This document shows positions 43,179-52,687 of a DNA stretch of 64,000 nt, in pieces. The translations under genes were made by a program, and so were the position numbers. The stretch is from assembly GCA_951812335.1 (NCBI GenBank), contig OX638293.1:62001-126000 (forward strand). The letters are read 5' to 3'. Positions within the stretch are counted from its first letter, which is position 1. Each line of letters opens with the position of its first letter. The notes below the pieces were generated by a model, which did no database searches, had not been told where the DNA came from, and was given only the letters and a program-made list of their open reading frames with translations. This stretch comes from Rhodothermales bacterium. GTDB lineage: Bacteria; Bacteroidota; Rhodothermia; Rhodothermales; VXPQ01.

Positions 43179-43248
43179 GTTTCTTCTCTTTCGGGATTCA
43201 CGGATAGTGTGGGTATACCTGCAATTCGCAGCGGCACAGCTTCAGAAA

Positions 43249-43650
43249 TCAATAGAGATACGCAAGCACCTCGCCACCGATGTGCGCCTTGCGCGCCTCC
43301 TTGTCGGTCATCATACCACGGGATGTGGACAAAATAGCTATCCCCAATCCGTTCATTACGCGGGGCAATTCATGCGCCCCCGTATACCGACGCAAGCCCG
43401 GCGTGGACACACGTTTCATCATGCGAATGACAGGCTCGCCCTGCACATCGTACTTCAGACGGACTCGAATGAGTCCCTGCTTGCCATCGTCCACATTCAG
43501 GTAACTGCGGATGTAGCCTTTATCCAGCAAAATCTGCGTGATTGCACGCTTTTGTTTCGAGGCAGGTATATCCACGTACTTTCGGCCGGCCTGCTGGCCA
43601 TTTCGAATGCGTGTCAGATAATCTGAAACCGGGTCTGTAATGCCACTCAT
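43249..43650 (-). CDS. rpsH: 30S ribosomal protein S8
   Basis: The 133-residue protein starts MSGITDPVSDYLTRIRNGQQAG and ends with the conserved STSRGMMTDKEARKAHIGGEVLAYLY. It binds the central domain of 16S rRNA and in some bacteria represses the spc operon. It lies between rpsN and rplF. Confidence 0.97.
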   Translation of the reverse strand: MSGITDPVSDYLTRIRNGQQAGRKYVDIPASKQKRAITQILLDKGYIRSYLNVDDGKQGLIRVRLKYDVQGEPVIRMMKRVSTPGLRRYTGAHELPRVMNGLGIAILSTSRGMMTDKEARKAHIGGEVLAYLY

Positions 43651-43671
43651 ATCGTATTGGGTAGAAAAACG

Positions 43672-43941
43672 TTACCAGGATGCCTTGCGCACACCGGGTA
43701 TCTTACCTGCAAGCGCCATCTCGCGAAAAGCAATACGAGAAATGCCGAAATCACGCATATAGCCCCGGGAACGGCCCGTAAGCGGGCACCGGTTGTGCAA
43801 CCGGACGGGGCTTGCGTCGCGTGGAAGTCGTTGCAGACCGACCCAGTCGCCCTGTTCCTTGAGCAGGCGACGTTTCCCGGCATACTTCTCGACAATACGC
43901 CGTCGCTTCCTTTCGCGCGCCATCCAACTGGTTTTCGCCAT
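43672..43941 (-). CDS. rpsN: 30S ribosomal protein S14, zinc-free form
   Basis: The 89-residue protein ends [39 protein letters not shown], the conserved S14 C-terminus. It is the long form lacking the CxxC...CxxC zinc ribbon of the short form. It lies between rplE and rpsH. Confidence 0.97.
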   Translation of the reverse strand: MAKTSWMARERKRRRIVEKYAGKRRLLKEQGDWVGLQRLPRDASPVRLHNRCPLTGRSRGYMRDFGISRIAFREMALAGKIPGVRKASW

Positions 43942-44008
43942 AGCGTTGAAGATTTTCTTAAGTGCAGGTGTCGAATATAGGAGGGATACAAAGACCGTAT
44001 ACTAAGGA

Positions 44009-44581
44009 TCAGGCAGCTGCGGATCTTTCTTCTCGTCGCACAAAAGGAATACCGATTTCCTTTAGAAGCGCATACGCCGCATCGTCTGTGGCTGCCGTCG
44101 TTACAAAAGTAATGTCCAGCCCGCCGATCCGGTCAATCTTGTCTACATCGATCTCGGGAAAGATGATCTGTTCCCGGATGCCCAGTGTGAAGTTGCCCCG
44201 ACCATCGAAACTGCGATCCGATACGCCACGAAAGTCGCGCACGCGAGGCAACGCCAACGTAATGAGACGATCCACAAACTCGTACATGTGATCTCCGCGC
44301 AACGTCACGTTACAGCCGATAGGCATACCCTGCCGCAGTTTGAAGTTCGAGACGCTCTTCCGCGCTCTCGCCACCCTGGGCTGCCGCCCGGTGATGCGCC
44401 GCAATTCGTCCATGGCGTTGTCCAACGCTTTCTTGTCCGCAGAAGCATCTCCCACTCCCTTGTTGACAACTACTTTCTCCAAGCAAGGGACTTGCATAAC
44501 ATTCCCATACCCGAACTGCTTCATCAGCGCGGGTACGATCTTCTTTCGATACCGGTCCTTCAATCTCGGTGTGTATGTCAT
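44009..44581 (-). CDS. rplE: 50S ribosomal protein L5
   Basis: The 190-residue protein starts [33 protein letters not shown] chose this ATG since the open frame upstream has no family match. The [29 protein letters not shown] segment is typical. It binds 5S rRNA and contacts S13 and P-site tRNA. It lies between rplX and rpsN. Confidence 0.97.
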   Translation of the reverse strand: MTYTPRLKDRYRKKIVPALMKQFGYGNVMQVPCLEKVVVNKGVGDASADKKALDNAMDELRRITGRQPRVARARKSVSNFKLRQGMPIGCNVTLRGDHMYEFVDRLITLALPRVRDFRGVSDRSFDGRGNFTLGIREQIIFPEIDVDKIDRIGGLDITFVTTAATDDAAYALLKEIGIPFVRREERSAAA

Positions 44582-44653
44582 CTGTCCAATCTCAATGGGA
44601 AAGGTGTGGAGAAATAACGCTCCGAAATCTCGAGATCCGTGCGAGCGCATGCC

Positions 44654-45007
44654 TCATGCAAGCTCTTCCCCCGTGGTTTTTGCATATCGGACCCATTGTC
44701 CGCGCCCTGTTTCCATATCCGTAATTCGCTTGCGCCCCACCCGCGTCGGATTACCATCCGAAGCGATCGGTTGTACGTTGGATACATGGACAGGCGCTTC
44801 TTTCTCTATGCGCCCTCCCTGGGGATTGGCGGCATTCGGTTTTTCGTGATGGAAGCGGAGGTTGACCCCCTCGACAATCACACGTTCCTTCTCCGGGAAA
44901 GTCACGAGTATCTTCCCTTCGTAACCCCGATAATTGCCCGCAATCACGCGTACTCGATCCCCCTTTTTCACGTGAATCTTCTTTTGCGCGTTGTATTTTC
45001 TAGGCAT
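44654..45007 (-). CDS. rplX: 50S ribosomal protein L24
   Basis: The 117-residue protein has a KOW motif ([37 protein letters not shown]) and the conserved end [18 protein letters not shown]-type. It starts 50S assembly with L3. It begins 5 bp after the rplN stop. Confidence 0.96.
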   Translation of the reverse strand: MPRKYNAQKKIHVKKGDRVRVIAGNYRGYEGKILVTFPEKERVIVEGVNLRFHHEKPNAANPQGGRIEKEAPVHVSNVQPIASDGNPTRVGRKRITDMETGRGQWVRYAKTTGEELA

Positions 45008-45012
45008 GGCTG

Positions 45013-45381
45013 CTAAAGCACCTCCGGGGCAAGGGAAACAATGCGCATAAAACGTTTTTCGCGCAATTCGCGGGCCACAGGCCCAAAAATACGCGTGCCG
45101 CGCGGCTCGTCCTGGGGATTCAAAAGTACGGCGGCATTCTCATCGAAGCGGATATACGAGCCGTCCTTGCGGCGAAGTTCTTTCTTCGTGCGCACCACCA
45201 CTGCCGGCGAAACGTCTCCTTTTTTGACAGCGCCTCCCGGCATAGCGGATTTGACCGTCACAATAATTCGATCGCCGATGCGGGCATAGCGTCGGCCGCT
45301 TCCGCCGAGTACACGGATACACAGCACCTCTTTGGCGCCGCTGTTATCTGCAACGGTAAGTCTCGACTCCTGCTGAATCAT
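45013..45381 (-). CDS. rplN: 50S ribosomal protein L14
   Basis: The 122-residue protein starts [27 protein letters not shown] and has the standard length of the family. It contributes to the subunit interface bridge and is the binding site for silencing factor RsfS. It lies between rpsQ and rplX. Confidence 0.98.
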   Translation of the reverse strand: MIQQESRLTVADNSGAKEVLCIRVLGGSGRRYARIGDRIIVTVKSAMPGGAVKKGDVSPAVVVRTKKELRRKDGSYIRFDENAAVLLNPQDEPRGTRIFGPVARELREKRFMRIVSLAPEVL

Positions 45382-45403
45382 GGCTTCCCTGAGAGTATTG
45401 GGG

Positions 45404-45694
45404 CTATCTGGCCCGCTCTATGACTTCTGAAAGACGCCAGCGCTTGCGTTTGCTAAGCGGGCGCGTTTCCATGATGCGAACGGAATCTCCCCGCTTCGCA
45501 TCGTTGCGCTCATCATGCGCCATCAACTTCGTGGTCTTCTTGATGAACTTGCCGTATATCGGATGCTTGATCTGGCGCTGCACCGCCACCAGAATCGTCT
45601 TGTCCATGCGATCGCCGATGACAATGCCGATACGCTCCTTGCGCGATGGCCGGCTTACCTGCCGTTCCACAGTTTCTGTAGTGTCTGTACTCAT
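45404..45694 (-). CDS. rpsQ: 30S ribosomal protein S17
   Basis: The 96-residue protein has the S17 OB fold ([42 protein letters not shown]...[20 protein letters not shown]). Its N-terminus is about ten residues longer than usual. It lies between rpmC and rplN. Confidence 0.97.
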   Translation of the reverse strand: MSTDTTETVERQVSRPSRKERIGIVIGDRMDKTILVAVQRQIKHPIYGKFIKKTTKLMAHDERNDAKRGDSVRIMETRPLSKRKRWRLSEVIERAR

Positions 45695-45711
45695 AGTCTT
45701 TCCGTTCCGAT

Positions 45712-45909
45712 TCAGGCCTCTTTTTCCTGCTCGTGAAGGATGGTCCTCAGCCGCGCAACCAGGCGCCGCTTTCGGCGCAGCAACGTCGGATTCTCAATCT
45801 GCGCAATGGCATGCTGAAAATGAAGCCGGCGCAATTGATCCTCTTCCTCGTCAATGCGTTTTCGGACCTCTTCCAGACCGAGTTCACGAATTTCTTTTGC
45901 CTTCAACAT
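45712..45909 (-). CDS. rpmC: 50S ribosomal protein L29
   Basis: The 65-residue helical protein reads [53 protein letters not shown], matching L29. It lies near the exit tunnel. It sits between rplP and rpsQ. Confidence 0.96.
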   Translation of the reverse strand: MLKAKEIRELGLEEVRKRIDEEEDQLRRLHFQHAIAQIENPTLLRRKRRLVARLRTILHEQEKEA

Positions 45910-45930
45910 GGCATGCTCCGATGAGATTTT

Positions 45931-46371
45931 CTATCGTCCGACAGATTCGGAGGGCTTGTAATCCGGGCGCATTACAAACTTTGTCTTGATCGGCAACTTG
46001 TGCCGAGCAAGCCGAAGCGCCTCCCGAGCCAGTTCTTCCGGGATACCCCCGCCGATTTCGAACAAGATGCGTCCCGGTTTCACATTGGCGGCCCAATACT
46101 CCGGAGAGCCTTTGCCCTTGCCCATACGAGTTTCCGCCGGTTTTTTCGTAATCGGCTTGTCCGGAAAAATGCGAATCCACACCTTGCCGACACGCTTCAT
46201 TCGACGCGTCATGGCAATACGTGCGGCCTCGATCTGCCGGCTGGTAATACGCCCCGGCTCCAGTGCCTTGATACCGAAATCTCCAAAATTGACGCTTGCT
46301 CCCCGGTGCGCATTCCCCTTGATGCGTCCTTTCTGGTATTTCCGATACTTTGTGCGCTTCGGCATTAACAT
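45931..46371 (-). CDS. rplP: 50S ribosomal protein L16
   Basis: The 146-residue protein starts [21 protein letters not shown]; the second ATG two codons later is the other possible start. The conserved region [39 protein letters not shown] is intact. It helps place tRNA at the A site. It lies between rpsC and rpmC. Confidence 0.97.
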   Translation of the reverse strand: MLMPKRTKYRKYQKGRIKGNAHRGASVNFGDFGIKALEPGRITSRQIEAARIAMTRRMKRVGKVWIRIFPDKPITKKPAETRMGKGKGSPEYWAANVKPGRILFEIGGGIPEELAREALRLARHKLPIKTKFVMRPDYKPSESVGR

Positions 46372-46414
46372 GGCTATCCTCTATCTCGAATCTCTGAGTG
46401 AGAGAAAAAAATGG

Positions 46415-47158
46415 TCAGGACGATTGGTCGCCACCGCGTGGCCGACGGCTTCGACGCTTGCGAGCCGGCGGCTGGAACTGTTGCTGCATTTGCTGTCGCT
46501 GCGCCTGAATATTCGGGCTCAGATCTGGCTGACCGAGAATTTCGCCCCGATAGATCCATACTTTCACGCCGATAGAACCGTAAATGGTGTGGGATGTCGC
46601 CTGGGCGAAATCGATGTCGGCCCGGATAGTGTGCAGGGGAACGCGTCCTTCAAGATACTGTTCTGTGCGGCCCATTTCTGCACCGCCAAGACGCCCTGCA
46701 ACACGAATACGGATACCCTCCGCCCCCATGCGCATGGCCGCCGTAACCGCCTGCTTCATGGCTCGACGGAACGAAACGCGGCCCTCCAACTGTTGAGCCA
46801 CGTTCTGAGCGACCAGTTCGGCATCAAGTTCAGGACGCTTGATTTCGTTGATGTTTATCCGAATGTCCTCTTTGTTCGTCAGTTTCTTAATCTCCTCCCG
46901 GAGCTTCTCCACCTCGCTGCCACTGCGGCCAATGACGACGCCGGGGCGACTTGTATGTAACGTCAGCACCACGCTCTTCAACGTGCGTTCGATAACGCAA
47001 CGGCTTAAGCCCGCACGACGCAGGCGCGTCGCGAGATACCGGCGAATTTCTTCGTCCTCAACAAGTTTTACCGGAAGATCCCGGGCCGCATACCAGTTGG
47101 AATCCCAACCCCGAATGATGCCCAATCGAAATCCGATCGGATGTGTTTTCTGACCCAA
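46415..47158 (-). CDS. rpsC: 30S ribosomal protein S3
   Basis: The 247-residue protein starts [24 protein letters not shown] and has the KH domain with [18 protein letters not shown], and the C-terminal part [32 protein letters not shown] glutamine- and arginine-rich tail follows. It lies at the mRNA entry. It follows rplV. Confidence 0.97.
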   Translation of the reverse strand: MGQKTHPIGFRLGIIRGWDSNWYAARDLPVKLVEDEEIRRYLATRLRRAGLSRCVIERTLKSVVLTLHTSRPGVVIGRSGSEVEKLREEIKKLTNKEDIRININEIKRPELDAELVAQNVAQQLEGRVSFRRAMKQAVTAAMRMGAEGIRIRVAGRLGGAEMGRTEQYLEGRVPLHTIRADIDFAQATSHTIYGSIGVKVWIYRGEILGQPDLSPNIQAQRQQMQQQFQPPARKRRSRRPRGGDQSS

Positions 47159-47207
47159 TGTCTTTCTCTTTTTAGCGTGTCATGTCCTTTGGTTACGCGA
47201 TGGCGCT

Positions 47208-47591
47208 TCACGCATCGTCATCCGACTGTTCCGATTCGGCCTCGCCCGTCGTCGCCACCACCACAGTCAGGTGACACGAACGCTTGAGTATGGGGTGCGC
47301 GCGGCCACGAGACACTGGACGAAAACGCTTCATGCGTGCTCCTTCGTCCGCTCGTATCTCCTTGACCACCAGATCGCTTTCTTCAAAACGATCATCCGGA
47401 TTCCTGTCCATCAGGTTGTAGACCGCCGATTGAATCGTCAATTCGACCGGGCGGGTTATCCGGTGCGGCTGATAGTGAAGAATGCCGAGTGCGTCGGCGA
47501 CCGTCTTCCCGCGAACGAGATTGATCACCGTACGCATCTTGCGAGGCGAACTCCGAATGTGCTTTCTGATGGCGCGTGCTTCCATATACAT
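47208..47591 (-). CDS. rplV: 50S ribosomal protein L22
   Basis: The 127-residue protein has ARAIRKHIRSSPRKMRTVINLVRGKTVADALGIL and the end FRPVSRGRAHPILKRSCHLTVVV. A start two codons later (47585) is equally possible. Its beta-hairpin lines the exit tunnel. The acidic tail (EAESEQSDDDA) is slightly longer than usual. It lies between rpsS and rpsC. Confidence 0.96.
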   Translation of the reverse strand: MYMEARAIRKHIRSSPRKMRTVINLVRGKTVADALGILHYQPHRITRPVELTIQSAVYNLMDRNPDDRFEESDLVVKEIRADEGARMKRFRPVSRGRAHPILKRSCHLTVVVATTGEAESEQSDDDA

Positions 47592-47660
47592 CGTGCGTCC
47601 CGGTATACCATGCGGAGACCGACAAGGCTAGCGCGGTAACGCGGAGCGCGATTTTTTCCG

Positions 47661-47945
47661 TTATCGTTTCATGCGCTTGTCCGTGTTCTTCCCGGCGTGT
47701 CCCCGAAAAGAACGTGTGGGTGAAAATTCGCCCAATTTGTGTCCGACCATATTCTCCGTCACATATACGGGGATAAACTGCTTCCCGTTGTGTACGGCGA
47801 ATGTATGCCCGACGAATTCCGGCGTGATCATGGAATCCCGGCTCCAGGTTTTGATCACCTTTTTTGAGTTACTCTTGTTCAAGGCGTCGACCTTGCCTTG
47901 CAACTTAAAGTGAACGTAAGGCCCTTTGCGTAGTGAACGTGCCAT
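47661..47945 (-). CDS. rpsS: 30S ribosomal protein S19
   Basis: The 94-residue protein reads [22 protein letters not shown]...[54 protein letters not shown], a standard S19. It binds the 30S head near S13. It lies between rplB and rplV. Confidence 0.98.
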   Translation of the reverse strand: MARSLRKGPYVHFKLQGKVDALNKSNSKKVIKTWSRDSMITPEFVGHTFAVHNGKQFIPVYVTENMVGHKLGEFSPTRSFRGHAGKNTDKRMKR

Positions 47946-47993
47946 CTTGCTGTAATCTGATCCTTCCGGAAACGATCGGACGCGGAACGGCGC

Positions 47994-48818
47994 CTATCGG
48001 CCTCGGCGTCGGACAATGTACTTGTCGGATTGCTTGTTTTTCTTGCGTGTCTTGTATCCCTTGGCCGGCACACCATGCGGAGAGCGTGGAAGCCCCCCGG
48101 AAGCCTTCCCTTCCCCGCCGCCCATCGGGTGATCGACCGGATTCATCGCCACACCGCGCGTCTTCGGGCGTATGCCGAGCCACCGGCTACGTCCGGCCTT
48201 TCCGATGTCGATGTTCATATGATCCGGATTGCTCGCCGTACCGATTGTCGCCATGCACCGCACAGGAACAAGGCGAGTCTCTCCGGAAGGAAGTTTGAGT
48301 GTGGCGTACTTCCCTTCGCGCGCCGTTAGCTGTGCACTGGCGCCGGCCGAGCGAGCCAGTTGCGCTCCTTTTCCGGGACGCATTTCAATAGCATGTACTT
48401 GCGTGCCGAGGGGAATGCTGGACAGCGGGAGGCAATTACCCGGTTCGGGCGGCGCATCCGAACCACTCTGAAGAGTCATACCCACTCCTACGCCATCGGG
48501 AGCAATGATATAGCGCTTCTCCCCGTCGGCGTAGGCCAGTAGCGCAATGCGGGCCGAACGATTTGGATCATACTCGATGGTGGCAACCCGCGCCGGGACC
48601 CCCGTTTTGTCGCGCTTGAAGTCGATGATGCGGTACCGCCGCTTGTGTCCCCCGCCCTGGTGACGGGTCGTAATCCGACCCGTGTTGTTGCGACCGGCCT
48701 TATGCTTCAGCGGAGCCAGCAGACTTTTCTCGGGCGTCGACGAGGTAATGTCGTCGAAGGCATCGAGCGTATATTGCCGTCTGGCGTTGGACGTTGGCTT
48801 TACTTTCCTGATGGCCAT
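47994..48818 (-). CDS. rplB: 50S ribosomal protein L2
   Basis: The 274-residue protein has the [15 protein letters not shown]-type segment ([25 protein letters not shown]) and the conserved C-terminal [17 protein letters not shown] around the histidine linked to peptidyl-transfer function. It lies between rplW and rpsS. Confidence 0.98.
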   Translation of the reverse strand: MAIRKVKPTSNARRQYTLDAFDDITSSTPEKSLLAPLKHKAGRNNTGRITTRHQGGGHKRRYRIIDFKRDKTGVPARVATIEYDPNRSARIALLAYADGEKRYIIAPDGVGVGMTLQSGSDAPPEPGNCLPLSSIPLGTQVHAIEMRPGKGAQLARSAGASAQLTAREGKYATLKLPSGETRLVPVRCMATIGTASNPDHMNIDIGKAGRSRWLGIRPKTRGVAMNPVDHPMGGGEGKASGGLPRSPHGVPAKGYKTRKKNKQSDKYIVRRRGR

Positions 48819-48868
48819 GAGATATAAGCGATCCTGCAGGGGATAAGATCCTTGCTTCGCAATGTGTA

Positions 48869-49168
48869 TTAAACCTGCTCGAAAAAGTCGATCGGTTCCG
48901 AATCCGGGTGGAGCGTTATAATAGCCCGCTTGTGCCGTGAGGTGCGTCCCTGCACGATGCCACGCCGGGTACGCTGACTGCGTTGCTTGCCCCGAACGAT
49001 ATAGGTGCGAACCTTCCTGATCGAGACGGACGGATAGCGCTCCTGCACTGCTTTTTTGATCTCGATCTTATTGGCGTCCAGCCGGACATGGAATGTGTAA
49101 TGGTTCTCTTCCATGAGCCTCGTCAGCTTTTCGGTAACCAGTGGCTGGATGAGTATGTCGTTATGCAT
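48869..49168 (-). CDS. rplW: 50S ribosomal protein L23
   Basis: The 99-residue protein starts [29 protein letters not shown] chose this ATG over an upstream in-frame start that overlaps rplD. The [23 protein letters not shown] segment fits. It surrounds the tunnel exit and docks trigger factor and SRP. It lies between rplD and rplB. Confidence 0.96.
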   Translation of the reverse strand: MHNDILIQPLVTEKLTRLMEENHYTFHVRLDANKIEIKKAVQERYPSVSIRKVRTYIVRGKQRSQRTRRGIVQGRTSRHKRAIITLHPDSEPIDFFEQV

Positions 49169-49205
49169 GGCGATTTTTCCGTCGATCCGTTCGAAATATT
49201 GCGGC

Positions 49206-49853
49206 TCAAGCCGCAGCTTTTTCACTTGATCCCAGCAGCCGAGTGAGGAGCGCCAAGGCCCCTTCCTCAAGTACCACCACATCTGCTTCGAGAATGTCTA
49301 GTGTCGAAACATGCCGCGCCTCCTTAACCCGGACGCGCGGAAGGTTACTGCTTGAACGATACACCTCCGGGCTATGCGTTTCCGTAAGGACAAGCACCTT
49401 GTCGCCGGAAAGCTCCATCGTCGTCATGAGCCCGGAAAGTTTTTTTGAACCGGGCTGGTCATATCCAAGATATCCCACAACTCGCAACGCATTTCCCTGC
49501 GCCTTGTAACTGAGCGCCGACCGGCGAGCAAGGCGACTCGCCTTCGTATTCATCTTGAAACCGTATTGCCGCGGACGCGGGCCAAAGAACGTTCCGCCAC
49601 TCCGGCGAAGCGACGAGGTTCTGGCGCCCGCGCGCGCATACCCTGTACCTTTCTGGCGATACATCTTTCTGGTGCTCCCCCGCACTTCGCTGCGTTCCTT
49701 CGTTTTATGCGTCCCCTGCCGGGCACTGGCCTGTATTCTCCGCACATCCAGCCAGATAACATGGTCATTGGGTTCGATGGCGAACACCAGGGGGTCCAGT
49801 TTCACCTTACGCTTTGTGGCACTCCCGTCAGAACCGAAAACCCTGGCATTCAT
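49206..49853 (-). CDS. rplD: 50S ribosomal protein L4
   Basis: The protein of about 215 residues has the tunnel-loop region RQGTHKTKERSEVRGSTRKMYRQKGTGYARAGARTSSLRRSGGTFFGPRPR. I prefer ATG 49853; an in-frame ATG five codons earlier (49868) is possible. In some bacteria L4 represses the S10 operon. It lies between rplC and rplW. Confidence 0.96.
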   Translation of the reverse strand: MNARVFGSDGSATKRKVKLDPLVFAIEPNDHVIWLDVRRIQASARQGTHKTKERSEVRGSTRKMYRQKGTGYARAGARTSSLRRSGGTFFGPRPRQYGFKMNTKASRLARRSALSYKAQGNALRVVGYLGYDQPGSKKLSGLMTTMELSGDKVLVLTETHSPEVYRSSSNLPRVRVKEARHVSTLDILEADVVVLEEGALALLTRLLGSSEKAAA

Positions 49854-49922
49854 AATGTATCCGGACATGCACGTTCCTGCACGAGCGAGCGGCGGAGCAT
49901 CCCCCGGCCCGAAACAGGACGA

Positions 49923-50558
49923 TCATTTCTTTTTATGGATGGTGACAAAGCCTCCTTTGGGGCCCGGTACGGCGCCCTTCAGCAGAATAACATGCTGCTC
50001 GCCCAGCACCTGCACTACTTCAAGATTCTGCACGGTTGTACGAGCGTTGCCCTGACGCCCGGCCATCTTCATGCCGGGAAACACACGCGAAGGGTCGGAG
50101 GATGCACCAATGGACCCTGGCGCACGCTCCCGGTTGTGCTGCCCGTGCGTGCGCGAGCCGACCCCCTTGAAACCATGCCGGCGCACCACGCCCTGGAAAC
50201 CTTTCCCTTTCGAAACGCCGACAACATCCACAATATCACCTTCCGCGAACACATCTCCCACGGCGATTTCGTCCCCTGGCGATATCTCTTGTCCGACAAA
50301 ATCACGACGAAATTCGACCGATTTCTGCTTGGGCGAGGTCCCCGCCCGCTCATAATGACCGCGCCGGGCGCGCGTTACTCGCCCAGCCTTGCGTTCGACT
50401 GCTGCAAGTTGTACCGCATCGTAGCCATCCACTCCATCGCCAGACTTCACCTGGGTGACTACATTCGGCGTTACTTCGACGAGCGTACAAGGAATATTAT
50501 TCCCGATCTCGTCGAACACACTGGTCATGCCAACTTTTCTGCCGATCAGCCCGCCCAT
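49923..50558 (-). CDS. rplC: 50S ribosomal protein L3
   Basis: The 211-residue protein starts MGGLIGRKVGMTSVFDEIGN and has the GKGFQGVVRRHGFKGVGSRTHGQHNRERAPGSIGASSDPSRVFPGMKMAGRQG signature near the peptidyl-transferase centre. It is an early 50S assembler. Its ATG lies only 2 bp after the stop of an inserted lipoprotein gene, so its translation may be coupled to that gene. Confidence 0.98.
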   Translation of the reverse strand: MGGLIGRKVGMTSVFDEIGNNIPCTLVEVTPNVVTQVKSGDGVDGYDAVQLAAVERKAGRVTRARRGHYERAGTSPKQKSVEFRRDFVGQEISPGDEIAVGDVFAEGDIVDVVGVSKGKGFQGVVRRHGFKGVGSRTHGQHNRERAPGSIGASSDPSRVFPGMKMAGRQGNARTTVQNLEVVQVLGEQHVILLKGAVPGPKGGFVTIHKKK

Positions 50559-50560
50559 GA

Positions 50561-51025
50561 TTACGACTGCTTTTGAATAATGACCGTGACCGTACCCTCG
50601 TACGGGTCGGTCAGGTTGAAAATCGGATTAATGAACGCCGCATTGGACGAAAGATTCACCCGCATGTCGTTCTGGAAAGCATAGTTGAACGGAAGATTAG
50701 CGCCACCGGGAATCGTTAGCGTGAGGGTTTGTGCTCCGTCATCCACCGCGTAGGTTCCGCTAAGTAATACATCGTCGCGCTCCGCCTCCTCGTTGTAATC
50801 TAACGTAAGCAAGAAAGCAGGGTCCTCGTCGCCCGCTCGAAATATGGCTGTCAGGTGGTTTACAAGCGCCATAAATTCTTCCGATTGATCTCCATTGCTG
50901 TCACTGACACCGGCAGCCATCCAAGTTCCGACAAACCTCTCCGCGTCGGAGGGATCATCGTTCGAATCGCACCCCGCAAACGGAAAAGCGAGTAAGGCCA
51001 CTATGAAGAAGGTTCTCCTCGCCAT
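50561..51025 (-). CDS. Small lipoprotein gene inserted in the S10 operon
   Basis: The 154-residue protein starts MARRTFFIVALLAFPFAGCDSND, a lipoprotein signal with Cys19 in FAGC. The mature part opens DAERFVGTWMAAGVSDSNG and continues with short beta-like strands (LLSGTYAVDDGAQTLTLTIPGG). This resembles lipocalin-like small lipoproteins of Bacteroidota, but I cannot assign a family. An in-frame ATG nine codons earlier (51052) lies 3 bp after the rpsJ stop and is a second candidate start. It sits between rpsJ and rplC, where bacteria normally have no gene. Its composition is somewhat AT-richer than the neighbours. Confidence 0.8.
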   Translation of the reverse strand: MARRTFFIVALLAFPFAGCDSNDDPSDAERFVGTWMAAGVSDSNGDQSEEFMALVNHLTAIFRAGDEDPAFLLTLDYNEEAERDDVLLSGTYAVDDGAQTLTLTIPGGANLPFNYAFQNDMRVNLSSNAAFINPIFNLTDPYEGTVTVIIQKQS

Positions 51026-51055
51026 CGTTACTTTTGCCCGATTTGAGATCATAAG

Positions 51056-51367
51056 TCACACTTTGATCTCCACATCGACACCGCTCGGAAGCTCCAGCTT
51101 CATAAGCGCATCCACGGTCTTGCTGCTGGTGGACAGGATATCGATCAGGCGCTCGTGACTCCGTGTTTCGAATTGCTCTCGACTTTTCTTGTCCACATGC
51201 GGACTGCGCAGCACGGTATAGACCGACCGCTTCGTAGGAAGAGGAATCGGTCCACTTACGACAGCACCTGTCGATTTCACCGTACGGAGTATCTTCCCCG
51301 CACTCTTGTCGATCAGTCGATGGTCGTACGACCTGAGCTTGATTCGAATTTTCTGATTTACCGCCAT
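51056..51367 (-). CDS. rpsJ: 30S ribosomal protein S10
   Basis: The 103-residue protein starts [26 protein letters not shown] and has [39 protein letters not shown]. It also acts in transcription antitermination as NusE. The ATG at 51367 is preferred to one five codons earlier. It lies between tuf and the lipoprotein gene. Confidence 0.97.
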   Translation of the reverse strand: MAVNQKIRIKLRSYDHRLIDKSAGKILRTVKSTGAVVSGPIPLPTKRSVYTVLRSPHVDKKSREQFETRSHERLIDILSTSSKTVDALMKLELPSGVDVEIKV

Positions 51368-51422
51368 GATCCTTCCGTTCACGCCACCACTCCGGAGAGC
51401 CGGCGGCTATACCTCGTTCCTG

Positions 51423-52619
51423 CTAATCCAGTATTTTCGTCACCACGCCGGCGCCCACGGTACGGCCGCCTTCACGAATCGCGAATCGCAACCCTTCCTC
51501 CATCGCCACGGGCTGAATCAGCTTCACCTCGAACTGCGTATTGTCGCCGGGCATGACCATCTCCACGCCCGCAGGCAATTCGATATCCCCCGTTACATCC
51601 GTGGTGCGGAAGTAAAACTGTGGACGATATCCCTTGAAGAACGGCGTATGACGCCCTCCTTCTTCCTTGGACAACACATATACCTCGCATTCGAAATGAC
51701 GGTGGGGCGTAATAGACCCCGGCTTGCAGATCACCATCCCGCGCTCGATAGCCTCCTTGTCGATGCCGCGAAGAAGCAACCCTACATTGTCCCCGGCCTG
51801 GCCGGAGTCAAGAAGCTTCCTGAACATTTCCACTCCCGTCACCGTGGAGGTCAGTTTCTCTTCTTGCATACCCAAAATCTCCACCGGTTCACCCACATTG
51901 ACAACGCCGCGCTCGATGCGCCCCGTGGCGACCGTCCCGCGACCCGTAATGGAGAAAATGTCCTCCACAGGCATCAGAAAAGGCTTGTCCATCTCGCGAA
52001 CAGGCGTCGGAATATAGGAATCCACTGCCGACATCAACTCGATGACCTTGTCCTCCCACTCCGTTTCGCCATTCAGCGCACCCAGTGCAGAACCTGAAAT
52101 TACCGGCGTATCGTCTCCGGGGAACTCGTATGTATCCAGTAGCTCTCGAACCTCCATCTCGACGAGTTCCAGCAGCTCCTCGTCATCGACAAGATCCACC
52201 TTGTTCAAAAACACCACGATGTAGGGAACGCCCACCTGACGAGCAAGCAGAATGTGCTCCCGGGTTTGTGGCATGGGACCGTCGGTTGCCGCCACCACGA
52301 GAATCGCTCCATCCATCTGGGCCGCTCCCGTCACCATGTTCTTGACATAGTCCGCGTGTCCCGGACAATCCACATGTGCATAATGGCGCGCCTCCGTTGC
52401 ATACTCCACGTGCGCCGTAGCGATCGTGATGCCGCGTTCGCGCTCTTCGGGGGCATTGTCGATTGAATCGAACGAACGGATTGCATTCGCCGGATCTTCC
52501 ACGCGACGATTCAAAACCAGCGTAATTGCTGCCGTCAGCGTAGTCTTTCCGTGATCCACATGTCCGATCGTGCCTATGTTCACGTGAGGCTTACTGCGTT
52601 CAAAAGTTTCCTTGGCCAT
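51423..52619 (-). CDS. tuf: Elongation factor Tu
   Basis: The 398-residue protein has the G motifs [27 protein letters not shown] and [11 protein letters not shown], and three domains of normal length. It delivers aminoacyl-tRNA to the ribosome. It lies between fusA and rpsJ, so it belongs to the str part of the supercluster. Confidence 0.98.
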   Translation of the reverse strand: MAKETFERSKPHVNIGTIGHVDHGKTTLTAAITLVLNRRVEDPANAIRSFDSIDNAPEERERGITIATAHVEYATEARHYAHVDCPGHADYVKNMVTGAAQMDGAILVVAATDGPMPQTREHILLARQVGVPYIVVFLNKVDLVDDEELLELVEMEVRELLDTYEFPGDDTPVISGSALGALNGETEWEDKVIELMSAVDSYIPTPVREMDKPFLMPVEDIFSITGRGTVATGRIERGVVNVGEPVEILGMQEEKLTSTVTGVEMFRKLLDSGQAGDNVGLLLRGIDKEAIERGMVICKPGSITPHRHFECEVYVLSKEEGGRHTPFFKGYRPQFYFRTTDVTGDIELPAGVEMVMPGDNTQFEVKLIQPVAMEEGLRFAIREGGRTVGAGVVTKILD

Positions 52620-52687
52620 GGCTGAATGCTTTGTTTGGCGATAACGTGTTCAGAAAAATGGTTTCAGTGATGGCGCCATCCCGGCGG

